64,000 nucleotides of DNA from Prochlorococcus sp. scB241_528O2 (lineage in GTDB: Bacteria; Cyanobacteriota; Cyanobacteriia; PCC-6307; Cyanobiaceae). Of the stretch, positions 9,798 through 19,876 are shown piece by piece. The position numbers and the translations under genes are program-made. Under the pieces are notes generated by a model that was not told the DNA's origin, searched no databases, and saw nothing but the letters and a program-made list of their open reading frames with translations. The DNA lies in assembly GCA_000634115.1 (NCBI GenBank), contig JFLJ01000175.1, forward strand, positions 31,215-95,214, read 5' to 3'. Each line of letters begins with the position of its first letter. Within the stretch, counting starts at the first letter, position 1.

Positions 9798-11095
9798 TTG
9801 CGAACATGAGTATTCCAACTAAAGTGCCTATTTACACCTTCAATTCCATTTCTACTCCATAATTTCCACTGAGTATTATTAGCAATTCCTTTTTCAAGGC
9901 TAACTTTCAACATATTAATATCAGTAACATTGACTAAAAGTCCATTTTCACATTTTGAGCAAATTTCTTTAGGTCCTCCATCGTCTGTTGATATTATTGG
10001 CAATCCACATGAAGAAGCTTCAAGAAGAGTTAAACCAAAAGGCTCTGTTAAAGCTGGATTGACAAATACACCACCCCTACTAGCAGCCCATCTATATAAA
10101 GAGGGTATCTGACTTGGAAGATGCTTTTTTGGATAAGCTACCTTTCCGTACAAATTATATTTATCAATGGTTTCAAAAATATTATGGAAAACATCTTTTT
10201 GTTGAGAATCAAGTTTTGAAGTACTATCTCTACAACCTAAAATCAGAATTAAATTAGTTTTTCTCTTTAATTTTTCAGATCTTCCGTAGGCCTCAATTAA
10301 AGAAGGAATATTTTTTCTTCTTACAGCTCTAGAAATAGCCAATAATGGAGGTTTTGTTAAATCCTTTAAAAAAGGTTTCATCATATTATCAATTTCAGCT
10401 GTCTCTGTTGTTGAGTGAATATGGTGAAACTTATTATGATCAACCCCAGGCGGAATTACTCTCGCTTTGTGAGGTGAAAAAGAAAAATATTGAGAATATT
10501 GATAAACTGACTCTTGCTTAGTACTTGTTACAACAATATCCGCAGATTTAAGGGCTTTTTCTTCTGCCTCAATTCTTTTACTTATGGAATAAAGCTTTTC
10601 TATTTGATTAGTTTTTAAACCAGTATCAAGTAATTTCCTTTGTTTTTCTCTCCCTAAGGAATGTCCAGTAAAAATAAACGGAACATTTAATGATTTACTT
10701 AGTTTAACTCCTACATATCCAGCATCTGCATAATGAGCATGAATAAAATTAGGCTTGTTATTTTTATAGTGAGAAATAAGGCTTTCAGTTAATTCATCTA
10801 AATAAGGCCAAAGTAATTCCTTTCTTAAATATTTATTAGGTCCAAATCTAAATCTTAAAATTCTAGCTCCAGGTTCTACAAATTCTTCTTCTTCTGAATA
10901 GTCACTATCTACTTTAGTATCATTGATTAAACGAGTCACTAAATCTACTCTGTCAACATCAGAAGTATTAGCCAAACTTTTTACTAACTCTAAAACGTAT
11001 TGTGTTTGCCCCCCAGTATCTGCATCCCTACCTAATTCAAGATTTTTTGAGCGTATCAAACCATGCAAATGCAAATGTAAAAACTTAAGCCTCAT
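9689..11095 (-). CDS. Sucrose-phosphate synthase-type glycosyltransferase (GT4)
   Basis: Retaining GT-B glycosyltransferase expected to make sucrose-6-phosphate from an NDP-glucose and fructose-6-phosphate, for compatible-solute and carbon storage. N-terminal domain: HLHGLIRS, RDADTGGQTQYVLEL and HAHYADAGYVG. C-terminal domain: RAVRRKNI, then the donor-site EPFGLTLLEASSCGLP. The 468 aa cover the glycosyltransferase part only; the C-terminal phosphatase-like domain of longer cyanobacterial SPS is absent. The serine-rich tail (SSNRDSSSS) overlaps the convergent upstream gene. Sucrose synthase-like function is the main alternative. Confidence 0.88.
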   Translation of the reverse strand: MRLKFLHLHLHGLIRSKNLELGRDADTGGQTQYVLELVKSLANTSDVDRVDLVTRLINDTKVDSDYSEEEEFVEPGARILRFRFGPNKYLRKELLWPYLDELTESLISHYKNNKPNFIHAHYADAGYVGVKLSKSLNVPFIFTGHSLGREKQRKLLDTGLKTNQIEKLYSISKRIEAEEKALKSADIVVTSTKQESVYQYSQYFSFSPHKARVIPPGVDHNKFHHIHSTTETAEIDNMMKPFLKDLTKPPLLAISRAVRRKNIPSLIEAYGRSEKLKRKTNLILILGCRDSTSKLDSQQKDVFHNIFETIDKYNLYGKVAYPKKHLPSQIPSLYRWAASRGGVFVNPALTEPFGLTLLEASSCGLPIISTDDGGPKEICSKCENGLLVNVTDINMLKVSLEKGIANNTQWKLWSRNGIEGVNRHFSWNTHVRNYLSILTEELLSSNRDSSSSIKQSCLKGSSSLIKPH

Positions 11096-11293
11096 TCAGC
11101 AAATCCTCAGATCAATCGCCATTAATACAAATAAGCTGAATTTCCAAAAGAAATCTAAAGAAAGCATTATGATTTAAAAGTTTTTATTCAACAATTTTTA
11201 AAAAGCCTTTTCATAACTAGTTTTATACAGCCTTAAAGAAGACTTTGATTTTGCTCAGATAATTAATATACAAAGAAATACAACAGAGATTTT

Positions 11294-14197
11294 TTATTTA
11301 AGAACCTTTTTAAGATATTTTGCTGTATGGCTATTGGGATGTTTAGCAACATCCTCAGGAATACCTTCTACAATAATTTCGCCACCTTTATCACCTCCAT
11401 CAGGACCTAAATCAATTATCCAATCCGAACATCTAATTACATCTAAATTATGTTCAATAACAATTACAGAATTACCTTTGTCTACCAAACGTTGTATCAC
11501 ATCCATTAATTTATGAACATCATAAAAACTTAAACCTGTAGTTGGTTCATCAATCAAATATAGAGTTTTTCCAGTAGCCCTTTTAGATAATTCTGTAGCC
11601 AACTTAACTCTTTGAGCCTCTCCACCAGATAATGTAGGAGCTGGTTGGCCTAATTTGACATATCCCAAGCCAACGTCTACCAATGTAGATAATCTATCAG
11701 CAGCTTGAGGTATGGCAGAAAAAGTTTCTGCAGCTTGTTCAACAGTCATTTCTAAAACATCAGATATATTAAAACCTTTATATTTAACCTGAAGAGTTTC
11801 CCTATTAAAACGAGCTCCTTTGCAGACTTCACATTGAACATATACATCAGGTAAAAAATTCATTTCGATAACATTAACTCCCTGACCTTTACACGCTTCA
11901 CATCTTCCTCCTTTAACATTAAAACTAAATTGACCAGCCTGATAACCCCTTGCTTTTGCCTCCACTGTCGAAGTAAATATCTGCCTTATAGGATCAAAAG
12001 CACCTGTATAGGTAGCAGGATTTGATCTTGGTGTTCTCCCTATTGGAGATTGATCAATAACAATAACTTTATCAATTGCCTTTATACCCTTTAACTCTTT
12101 TACCCCTTGTGGAAAAGGAACTTTTAATCCTAGAGAATGGCATAAAGCAGGGTGAAGTAATTCATTAATCAAGGTACTTTTACCACTGCCGCTTACACCA
12201 GTTACAGAAACTAATCTTCCCAAAGGAAATTCCACAGATATATTCTTTAGATTATTTTTAGAGCAATTATTTAAAATTAAACTTTTTTTCACAGATGATC
12301 TACGTTCTTTTGGTGTAGGAATCGACTTCCTACCACTGAGATAAGCTCCAGTTAATGACCTCTCTGATTTCAAAACATCTTGATATGATCCTTTAGCAAT
12401 AATTTCCCCTCCATAAACACCTGCCCCTGGACCAATATCTACTAGATAATCTGCAGATTTCATAGTGTCTTCATCATGCTCAACAACAACCAAAGTATTT
12501 CCTAAGTCTCTTAAACTTTTTAATGTTTCTAATAATCTGTCATTATCTCTCTGGTGTAAACCTATACTTGGCTCATCTAATACATATAAAACGCCAGTAA
12601 GACCTGCACCTATTTGAGTAGCCAGTCTAATGCGCTGAGCCTCACCACCAGACAAAGTCATGGCTGGTCTATCTAAAGTTAAATAATCTAAACCTACATT
12701 AATTAAAAACTTCAATCGTAGACGAATCTCTTTTAAAACTAATTCTCCTATCTGCTTTTGTTTTTCTGATAAAGATATATTTTCCTTCTTGGTGTTACTT
12801 AATCCCATGATTCGCTCGATTTGACTTAAGGTTTCAGAAATACTTATAGATGTTAAATCAGTGATGTTGTAGGGACCAATTTTAACGGCTAAAGCCTCAG
12901 GTCTTAATCTTTTGCCAGAACATGTTTTACAAGGGACTAATTCTAAGTACTTTTCTAACTTTTGTTTAACTGATTCTCCATTAGCCTCATTCAATTGCCT
13001 TTCTAGTATTGGTAAAATACCTTCAAAAGGCCTTTCAAAACCACTAGAAGTTTTAAAACGACTATCAGCTTGAATTAATATTGGTTTATCTGATCCTAAA
13101 AGAAGTACTTTTTTTTGCAAATCACTTAAATCTTTCCAAGGAGTTTTTAATTCAAAACCATAAGCTTGTCCTACAGAATATAGTAATGAGAAATAATAAG
13201 TATTATCTTTTTCACTCCAAGGAGCTATTGCTGCATAAACAGGTAATGTTTTATCTGGTATAACTCTATCGGCAGTAAATTTTTTTAAATAGCCGATGCC
13301 ATGACAATCTGGACAGGCCCCATATGGGCTATTAAAAGAAAATAATCTTGGAGAAAGCTCCTCTACAATAGATCCATGTACAGGACAAGCATAATTTTCT
13401 GAGTATAATTTTTCTCTCTCTAAGTTAGGAGGTAAGTTTTCTCCTTTTTTTGGCACAACTTCTACTATTGCTAAACCATCACCTCTTTTGAGACAAGTTT
13501 GAAGAGAATCATTCAATCTTTCTTGTATTCCATCTCTTGCAATTAATCTATCAACTACTACCTCAATATTATGAATTTGATTTTTATCTAATTCAATACT
13601 ATCGGCAAGTTCTCTAACCTCGCTATTAATTCTTACCCTAGCAAAGCCCTCAGCAGCTAATCCACTTATTAATTTTGTATGTGTTCCTTTCTTGCCCCTT
13701 ACAACAGGGGCCAATAATTGGTATCTTGTGCCTTCTGGTAATAAAAGAATTTGATCAACCATTTCGTCAATTGTTTGAGGCGCAATTGGAATCCCACAGT
13801 GATGACAATGTGGCTCACCGGCACGGCCAAACAACAATCTTAGATAATCTTGTATCTCTGTTACTGTTCCAACTGTTGATCGAGGGTTATGACTTGTAGA
13901 TTTTTGATCGATTGAAATAGCAGGCGACAAGCCCTCAATATTGTCAACATCCGGTTTATCTACTTGACCCAAAAATTGCCTTGCGTATGCTGAAAGACTC
14001 TCGACATATCTTCTTTGACCTTCCGCAAAAATCGTATCGAAAGCTAAAGAACTTTTACCACTTCCACTAACTCCAGTAAAAACTATAAATTTATTCCTAG
14101 GTAGGGAAAGATCAATATTTTTTAAATTATGCTGACGAGCACCCCTAATATTTATTGAATTATCTTGTTCAAAACTATTATCGATTTTTATAACCAT
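11294..14197 (-). CDS. uvrA: UvrABC system protein A
   Basis: DNA-damage sensor ATPase of nucleotide excision repair, acting as a UvrA dimer with UvrB. The 967-aa protein has two ABC modules: Walker A GVSGSGKSS near 42 and GVSGSGKST in the second half, with LSGGEAQRIRLA and LSGGEAQRVKLA signatures. Zinc-binding cysteines are present as CHHC, CPVHG with CPDCHG, and CEACKGQG with CEVCKG. Nothing is missing. It is followed on the same strand, after about 200 bp, by the sucrose-phosphate synthase gene. Confidence 0.97.
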   Translation of the reverse strand: MVIKIDNSFEQDNSINIRGARQHNLKNIDLSLPRNKFIVFTGVSGSGKSSLAFDTIFAEGQRRYVESLSAYARQFLGQVDKPDVDNIEGLSPAISIDQKSTSHNPRSTVGTVTEIQDYLRLLFGRAGEPHCHHCGIPIAPQTIDEMVDQILLLPEGTRYQLLAPVVRGKKGTHTKLISGLAAEGFARVRINSEVRELADSIELDKNQIHNIEVVVDRLIARDGIQERLNDSLQTCLKRGDGLAIVEVVPKKGENLPPNLEREKLYSENYACPVHGSIVEELSPRLFSFNSPYGACPDCHGIGYLKKFTADRVIPDKTLPVYAAIAPWSEKDNTYYFSLLYSVGQAYGFELKTPWKDLSDLQKKVLLLGSDKPILIQADSRFKTSSGFERPFEGILPILERQLNEANGESVKQKLEKYLELVPCKTCSGKRLRPEALAVKIGPYNITDLTSISISETLSQIERIMGLSNTKKENISLSEKQKQIGELVLKEIRLRLKFLINVGLDYLTLDRPAMTLSGGEAQRIRLATQIGAGLTGVLYVLDEPSIGLHQRDNDRLLETLKSLRDLGNTLVVVEHDEDTMKSADYLVDIGPGAGVYGGEIIAKGSYQDVLKSERSLTGAYLSGRKSIPTPKERRSSVKKSLILNNCSKNNLKNISVEFPLGRLVSVTGVSGSGKSTLINELLHPALCHSLGLKVPFPQGVKELKGIKAIDKVIVIDQSPIGRTPRSNPATYTGAFDPIRQIFTSTVEAKARGYQAGQFSFNVKGGRCEACKGQGVNVIEMNFLPDVYVQCEVCKGARFNRETLQVKYKGFNISDVLEMTVEQAAETFSAIPQAADRLSTLVDVGLGYVKLGQPAPTLSGGEAQRVKLATELSKRATGKTLYLIDEPTTGLSFYDVHKLMDVIQRLVDKGNSVIVIEHNLDVIRCSDWIIDLGPDGGDKGGEIIVEGIPEDVAKHPNSHTAKYLKKVLK

Positions 14198-14250
14198 GTT
14201 TAAATCTATTATTGATTTAAAAAGGTTATTATAGTGGAATTTTTTCTAAT

Positions 14251-15930
14251 TTATGCAGCTGCCCTCTCAATAAGTTTAGAAGCGTAATCATTTGCTTCGC
14301 CAAAACCTCCCCCAATAAGATCTATTAATTCATTTTTTCTTTGTTTTTTTGTAGTTAGTTTTGATATTGAAGTATAAGTTATTCCATCAATTACATCTTT
14401 ATAAACTTTAAAATGAGCTACTCCCCTAGCAGCTAGAAAAGGCTGATGTGTAATACATAAAACTTGTTGCTCTTTGGAAATTTCCTTTATTAACTCCACC
14501 AAAGAAAACAAAGATTTACCACTTAAACCATTATCTATTTCATCTAAAAAGAAGGTATTTGGTTTTTTTGAAATACTAGATTTAATCGCCAACAAAAATC
14601 TTGACATTTCTCCACCTGAAATAACACTTGATAGAGGGGCAAGATTCTGATCAGGATTAGCTGAGAACAAGAAATTTATATTATCAATTCCATCACAAGA
14701 AGGACTACATTTAGAAAAGTGAATAGAAAAATTTGCGTTTTCTAATCCTAGATTTCTTAAAATGGATATTACTGAATATTGTAGTTTTTTGGCAATTTTT
14801 TTTCTTTCAGCAGACTGAATAAAAAATAGAGAATTCAAGTTATTTTGTAATTCTTTAATTTGATCTTCCATCATGCAAATCTCATTATCTTGATCGTTTT
14901 TTAGAAAATATTTTTTTAATTTATCTCTCTTTTCGATTAATTGAGGTAAATCTAATGAAAAAGTTCTCTCCAAGTTTTTTAGAAAAAATAATCTTTTTTG
15001 TATTTCGGGAAGATTAGATTCGTGATTTTCTACATCTTGTATATAAGAACTTAGATCGAAAATTAAATCTTCAACATCAATTTGGATATGTAACAACTTC
15101 TCTCTAAAATCTTGAATCTTTAAATCAAACTCTACTATCTTATTTAAATTCTTAATTGATTGGTTGATCAAAGATGCTATTGATGGTTGATCATGACTGA
15201 AATTATTTAAATTTTCTAAAGATGATTGAATTGAATTACTTATTTGAAGGTTATTAACGAGTTTATTTTCTAGTGATTCTAATTCTAAGATTTCATTACT
15301 AGAATTTAAATTCGCATCGTCTAAAATCTTCAACATTTCTTCAATTACTAAATTATTTTCTTCTTGTTTCCTAAAAGATTCAACTTTTTCTTTCATTAAT
15401 CCCTTTAAATCTTGAGTTTGCCCCCATATATTTTTAATCTTTGCACTAGTATCTCTCAATTCTTGAGAACATAAATCATCAATTATTAATCTTCTCTTTT
15501 CTTGCGAATCAAATATAAAAGTATCTGATTGGCCTGCAAAATCTATTAACAAACATCCTAGTTCCTCCAGGGATTGTTTATTTATTGATAAATTATTAAG
15601 GCTATATTTGGATAAAATTTTATTGTTTTTTCTATAAGATTTTCTTTTAATTTTTATTTCTGAAAAACTTCTTTCAAAGCCATTACTAAATAACCAATTG
15701 TTAATTAGCTGAGAAGAGGAGAATTTTGCCTCAATAACACAAAAATCTTTTCCTGGACGTATTAAATGTTTTAAAGGTATATTAGTTCCACCAAATAAAA
15801 CATTTAGTGAGTCTAAAATCAGTGATTTTCCTGAACCTGAATCTCCAGTTATGATATTCAAACCTTTTTCGAAATTAATTTCTATAATTTCGATTAAGGC
15901 AATATTTTCTATTTTTAATTGTATTAACAT
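14251..15930 (-). CDS. recN: DNA repair protein RecN
   Basis: SMC-like ATPase of double-strand-break repair. The 559-aa chain has Walker A GDSGSGKS near residue 31, a long coiled-coil middle section, then signature SGGEMSRFLLA and Walker B FLDEIDNGLSGK. It lies 53 bp upstream of uvrA on the same strand, forming a two-gene repair cluster. Length is typical. Confidence 0.94.
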   Translation of the reverse strand: MLIQLKIENIALIEIIEINFEKGLNIITGDSGSGKSLILDSLNVLFGGTNIPLKHLIRPGKDFCVIEAKFSSSQLINNWLFSNGFERSFSEIKIKRKSYRKNNKILSKYSLNNLSINKQSLEELGCLLIDFAGQSDTFIFDSQEKRRLIIDDLCSQELRDTSAKIKNIWGQTQDLKGLMKEKVESFRKQEENNLVIEEMLKILDDANLNSSNEILELESLENKLVNNLQISNSIQSSLENLNNFSHDQPSIASLINQSIKNLNKIVEFDLKIQDFREKLLHIQIDVEDLIFDLSSYIQDVENHESNLPEIQKRLFFLKNLERTFSLDLPQLIEKRDKLKKYFLKNDQDNEICMMEDQIKELQNNLNSLFFIQSAERKKIAKKLQYSVISILRNLGLENANFSIHFSKCSPSCDGIDNINFLFSANPDQNLAPLSSVISGGEMSRFLLAIKSSISKKPNTFFLDEIDNGLSGKSLFSLVELIKEISKEQQVLCITHQPFLAARGVAHFKVYKDVIDGITYTSISKLTTKKQRKNELIDLIGGGFGEANDYASKLIERAAA

Positions 15931-15998
15931 GATAAATCTTGCATATAAAAAAACTAACTTCTTTTTTGAAAAAATAAAGGGTTTAAATATATAAATTT

Positions 15999-17855
15999 AT
16001 GAAAGAAGATTTTACTGATTTTATAGAAGTATCTGGACTACTAAATTATGATCCCGATACAATTTCTAAAATTTACAAAAAACATCCAAATAGACTTCTA
16101 AAAAGACTTTGGGAAACCCTAATACCTATTTTTTCTTATATTTTTTCTGTTGGATGGGATAAATTAACAGGTAGATTACAAAATGAAACTCAAGCAAGAT
16201 TTAGAGCAAAAGAATTAACAAATTTATTGGTAAAGCTTGGACCTGCATTTGTTAAAGCAGGTCAAGCCTTATCTACAAGACCAGATATTATTCCAGCAAT
16301 TGTTCTAGAAGAATTATCTCAATTGCAGGATCAATTACCAGGATTTGATGGGGATAAGGCTATGGAGTTAATAGAAGAAGATTTAGGCTCGAAAATAGAA
16401 GAAATTTTTATGGAAATTGATACAGAACCAATTTCTGCTGCATCTTTAGGGCAGGTGCACAAAGCTAGACTTAAGAATGAAGAATTTGTTGCAGTTAAAG
16501 TCCAAAGACCAGGGTTAAGAGAACAAATCACATTAGATCTTTATATAGTTAGGAACATTGCTTATTGGCTAAAAAATAATATTGGATTAATAAGAAGTGA
16601 TCTCGTGGCATTGATTGATGAATTAGGAAAGAGAGTTTTTGAAGAGATGGATTATTTAAACGAAGCCAAGAATGCTGAAAAATTTAGCAATATGCATAAA
16701 CATAACTGTATGATTGCTGTGCCAAAAATTTACAAAGAAATAACATCAAGAAGAGTTTTAACAATGGAATGGATCGATGGAACAAAATTAACAAATTTAG
16801 AAGATGTTAAAAAATTAGGAATCGATCCCGATAAAATGATTGATATAGGAGTGCAATGCAGTTTAGAACAACTTTTAGAACATGGTTTTTTTCACGCTGA
16901 CCCACATCCTGGCAATTTATTAGCTTTAAAAGATGGGAGGTTATGTTATTTAGATTTTGGAATGATGAGTGAAGTTTCAAAAGAGTCTAGGTCAGGTTTA
17001 ATACAAGCAGTTGTGCATTTGGTAAATAAAAACTTCGATAAATTATCTCAAGATTTTGTAAAATTAGGATTTTTATCGGAAGAAGTTAATCTAGAACCCA
17101 TAATCCCAGCATTTCAAGATGTTTTTATTAACGCCGTTGAAAAAGGGGTTTCAAAAATGGATTTCAAAAGTGTTACAGACGACATGTCTGGGATTATGTA
17201 TAAATTTCCTTTCAAATTACCTCCATATTATGCACTTATAATTAGATCATTACTCACATTAGAAGGAATTGCGTTAAGCGTAGACCCAAACTTTAAAATA
17301 TTAGGTGCAGCTTATCCATATTTTGCGAGAAGATTGATGGAAGATCCTGATCCACAATTAAGAGAAAGTTTAAAAGAAATGCTTTTTGATAATAAAAAAT
17401 TTAAGTGGGAACGTTTAGAAGATCTACTTTCTAACGCAGCGAAGCAAGCAAATCTTGATTTAGAAAAACTTTTAGATGAAGTAATAAATCTTCTGTTTTC
17501 TCCAAAAGGAGGGTTTCTTAGAAATGAAATAGTTGATGGATTAACAAATCAAATAGATTTAATAAATCTAAAAATATTGAAAAATTTTAATAATTTCCTC
17601 CCAAACGCTATGAAATTAAAAATTACTCATGAAAATAACAACTTTAGAGACCTTATAATACATATAGAGCCACTAAGAAACTTTTTAGAGATTCTACAAA
17701 AAGTGCCTGGTTATTCTATTGATATTTTTGTAAAAAGGGTTCCTAGACTCATAAATGAGCCTTATACAAAAGAAATGGGCATAAAAATTGCGAAAAAAGT
17801 TACAGAAAAAGGAGTTGTTAGACTTGTAAAAATTGCCGCTGGTACAAATATCTAA
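15999..17855 (+). CDS. ABC1/UbiB/COQ8-family atypical kinase-like protein
   Basis: ATPase/kinase-like protein of the family linked to isoprenoid-quinone metabolism and, in plastids, plastoglobules. At 618 aa it shows the family hallmarks: the KxGQ motif in VKAGQALSTRPD, SAASLGQVHKA replacing a glycine-rich loop, VAVKVQRPG with the nucleotide-binding lysine, HADPHPGN, and YLDFGMMS in place of DFG. A longer C-terminal region typical of cyanobacterial members follows. The physiological substrate is unknown. Confidence 0.9.
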   Translation: MKEDFTDFIEVSGLLNYDPDTISKIYKKHPNRLLKRLWETLIPIFSYIFSVGWDKLTGRLQNETQARFRAKELTNLLVKLGPAFVKAGQALSTRPDIIPAIVLEELSQLQDQLPGFDGDKAMELIEEDLGSKIEEIFMEIDTEPISAASLGQVHKARLKNEEFVAVKVQRPGLREQITLDLYIVRNIAYWLKNNIGLIRSDLVALIDELGKRVFEEMDYLNEAKNAEKFSNMHKHNCMIAVPKIYKEITSRRVLTMEWIDGTKLTNLEDVKKLGIDPDKMIDIGVQCSLEQLLEHGFFHADPHPGNLLALKDGRLCYLDFGMMSEVSKESRSGLIQAVVHLVNKNFDKLSQDFVKLGFLSEEVNLEPIIPAFQDVFINAVEKGVSKMDFKSVTDDMSGIMYKFPFKLPPYYALIIRSLLTLEGIALSVDPNFKILGAAYPYFARRLMEDPDPQLRESLKEMLFDNKKFKWERLEDLLSNAAKQANLDLEKLLDEVINLLFSPKGGFLRNEIVDGLTNQIDLINLKILKNFNNFLPNAMKLKITHENNNFRDLIIHIEPLRNFLEILQKVPGYSIDIFVKRVPRLINEPYTKEMGIKIAKKVTEKGVVRLVKIAAGTNI

Positions 17856-17856
17856 A

Positions 17857-18429
17857 ATGAAGTCAAAGAAATTTTCATTAATTAAAGTATTTTTTATTTT
17901 AATAGTTTCTCAATTACTTTTTAATGTTTCAAAAGTTCAGGCTGCTGAAGAAATTAAAATTATATACAGCATATTTTCTAGAACTATCAAAGTCGATTCA
18001 TTAAAAATGTTTGCTGAAGAAGGTTACTCAACAAAAGAATTAAAAAGAATTTTAAAAGCAACTGGGTCACCCGAAAAAGAAATTAGATCGGTATTAAATA
18101 AAGATTTTGAGGTTCCTATTACGATTGCAAGTAAATTAGTATATTCGGAGATAGGAAATGTTTTTTTAACAAGACTTTCATCTATTATCCACCCCTCTAA
18201 AGCAGATGATGAAAGGACTGGAATGTTAGCTCTTAGATCAAGTGTGATTCAAGGAATTAAACTAGGAAATGGAAAAATAAATCTGATAAAATTTTTTGAA
18301 GGATATCCAACAAAAACTATTATTTTAAATGTTAACGCTTTAAGCAAAGTTATGAATAAAGTAGAATCAATTTCAGAATTACTAGACTTTTTTACAAATT
18401 CCCCTTTAGATAAAATTAAAACAAATTAA
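17857..18429 (+). CDS. DUF1400 secreted protein (alpha/beta-hydrolase-associated domain)
   Basis: 190-aa exported protein. An N-terminal signal peptide (K-rich start, hydrophobic FFILIVSQLLF) ends at a VQA-AEE cleavage site. The mature part matches the cyanobacterial DUF1400 domain that normally precedes an alpha/beta hydrolase: IYSIFSRTIKVDSL, RTGMLALRSSVI and FFEGYPTKTI. The hydrolase domain is absent here. I prefer the ATG just after the previous stop; an in-frame TTG upstream would destroy the signal peptide. It is one base from the ABC1 gene and seven from thrC, so probably one operon. Confidence 0.72.
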   Translation: MKSKKFSLIKVFFILIVSQLLFNVSKVQAAEEIKIIYSIFSRTIKVDSLKMFAEEGYSTKELKRILKATGSPEKEIRSVLNKDFEVPITIASKLVYSEIGNVFLTRLSSIIHPSKADDERTGMLALRSSVIQGIKLGNGKINLIKFFEGYPTKTIILNVNALSKVMNKVESISELLDFFTNSPLDKIKTN

Positions 18430-18435
18430 ACAACT

Positions 18436-19539
18436 ATGGTGTTATTAAATAAAATTAAAAATAAACTGCGAATCAATTACAGAAAAAAAAGATGGCCAGG
18501 TTTAATCGAAGCTTACAAACAATATCTTCCAGTTACGAATAAAACTCCTATAGTCTCACTAAACGAAGGAAACACACCACTAATTCTAAGCGACTCCATT
18601 AGCAAATTAATTGGAAACGGAACAAAGGTTTTTTTAAAATATGATGGTCTAAATCCCACAGGATCTTTTAAAGATCGCGGTATGACTATGGCCATCAGCA
18701 AAGCAAAAGAAGATGGACGTGAAGCAGTAATTTGTGCAAGTACTGGAAACACATCTGCCGCAGCGGCCGCATATGCTTCAAGAGGAGGATTAAAACCATA
18801 TGTTTTAATCCCAGAAGGTTTTGTAGCACAAGGTAAACTTGCACAAGCTTTAATGTATGGAGCAGAAATAATATCTATTAATGGAAACTTTGACAAAGCC
18901 CTGGAAATTGTAAGAGATTTATCTTCAGAACATCCAATAGAACTTGTTAATTCTGTTAATCCTTATCGAATACAAGGCCAAAAAACAGCAGCCTTTGAAA
19001 TAGTTGATGACTTAGGTATTGCTCCTGATTGGCTTTGTATTCCAATGGGCAATGCAGGAAATATAACCGCTTATTGGTTAGGGTTTAAAGAATATTCAAG
19101 AATAAAAAGAAATTTAAAATTACCAATTATGATGGGTTTTCAATCTGAGGGATCTGCTCCATTAGTACAAAATATAATAGTTGAAGACCCGGAAACAATA
19201 GCAACAGCAATAAGAATTGGGAACCCTGTAAATAGAGAAAAAGCACAAGAGGTAAAAAAAGAAAGTAAAGGCGACTTTCAGTCAGTTACAGATGAGGAAA
19301 TAATAAATGCTTATAAAATCTTGGCCAAAGAAGGAGTTTTTTGTGAACCAGCAAGTGCAGCATCGGTTGCTGGACTTATTAAAAATAAAAATAGAATTCA
19401 AAAAGAATCTACTATTGTTTGTGTTCTTACTGGAAATGGTTTAAAAGACCCTGATTGCGCTATTAAAAATAATGATGCTGTTTTTAGAAAAAATATTGAA
19501 CCTTCATTAAAAAACATAACAAAAATCTTAGGATATTAA
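18436..19539 (+). CDS. thrC: Threonine synthase
   Basis: PLP enzyme converting O-phosphohomoserine to threonine. The 367-aa protein has the pyridoxal lysine K79 in [11 protein letters not shown], the phosphate-binding ASTGNTSAA, and a glycine-rich [11 protein letters not shown] loop. Length fits the short bacterial/archaeal type. It is the last gene before the putative origin. Confidence 0.95.
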   Translation: MVLLNKIKNKLRINYRKKRWPGLIEAYKQYLPVTNKTPIVSLNEGNTPLILSDSISKLIGNGTKVFLKYDGLNPTGSFKDRGMTMAISKAKEDGREAVICASTGNTSAAAAAYASRGGLKPYVLIPEGFVAQGKLAQALMYGAEIISINGNFDKALEIVRDLSSEHPIELVNSVNPYRIQGQKTAAFEIVDDLGIAPDWLCIPMGNAGNITAYWLGFKEYSRIKRNLKLPIMMGFQSEGSAPLVQNIIVEDPETIATAIRIGNPVNREKAQEVKKESKGDFQSVTDEEIINAYKILAKEGVFCEPASAASVAGLIKNKNRIQKESTIVCVLTGNGLKDPDCAIKNNDAVFRKNIEPSLKNITKILGY

Positions 19540-19876
19540 ACTCCAAAAAAAATTGTGTCTGTGGAAATCAATTAAAAAATAAATTTATTTGTTGAAAAAA
19601 ATTTAAAAAATAATACAGTTTGTTGAATAACTTTAATTTTTCTAAATAAAGAAGAAATTATTCAACAAATAAAAAATTTTTTCCACTTATTTAATCCATT
19701 ATAAAACAAGTAAATAAGGTTTTTTAATTGAGAATTCCACATTTTCCACAGTTCCTACTACTACTAATTCTTTTTTTTTAAATATAATAATATTTATTAG
19801 AAAGCAAAATAAATAACTTATTGAATTTAATTAACGAAAAAAGTATATTGAATGTGTAAAAAAAATCCAAATACCG
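19540..19876. other. Candidate replication origin (oriC) upstream of dnaN
   Basis: A 337-bp AT-rich gap. On the plus strand TTTTCCACA lies at 19742-19750, directly after AATTCCACA (19733-19741), with TTTTCCACT at 19679. On the minus strand ATTTCCACA (19560-19568) and TTTTCAACA (19590-19598) are seen. A perfect 10-bp inverted repeat, TGTTGAATAA (19621-19630) and TTATTCAACA (19658-19667), also resembles paired DnaA boxes. A very AT-rich tract (about 19765-19815) could be the unwinding element. In Prochlorococcus dnaN is conventionally gene 1, which supports this place; dnaA is not in the window. The dnaN promoter must lie here too. Confidence 0.65.
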
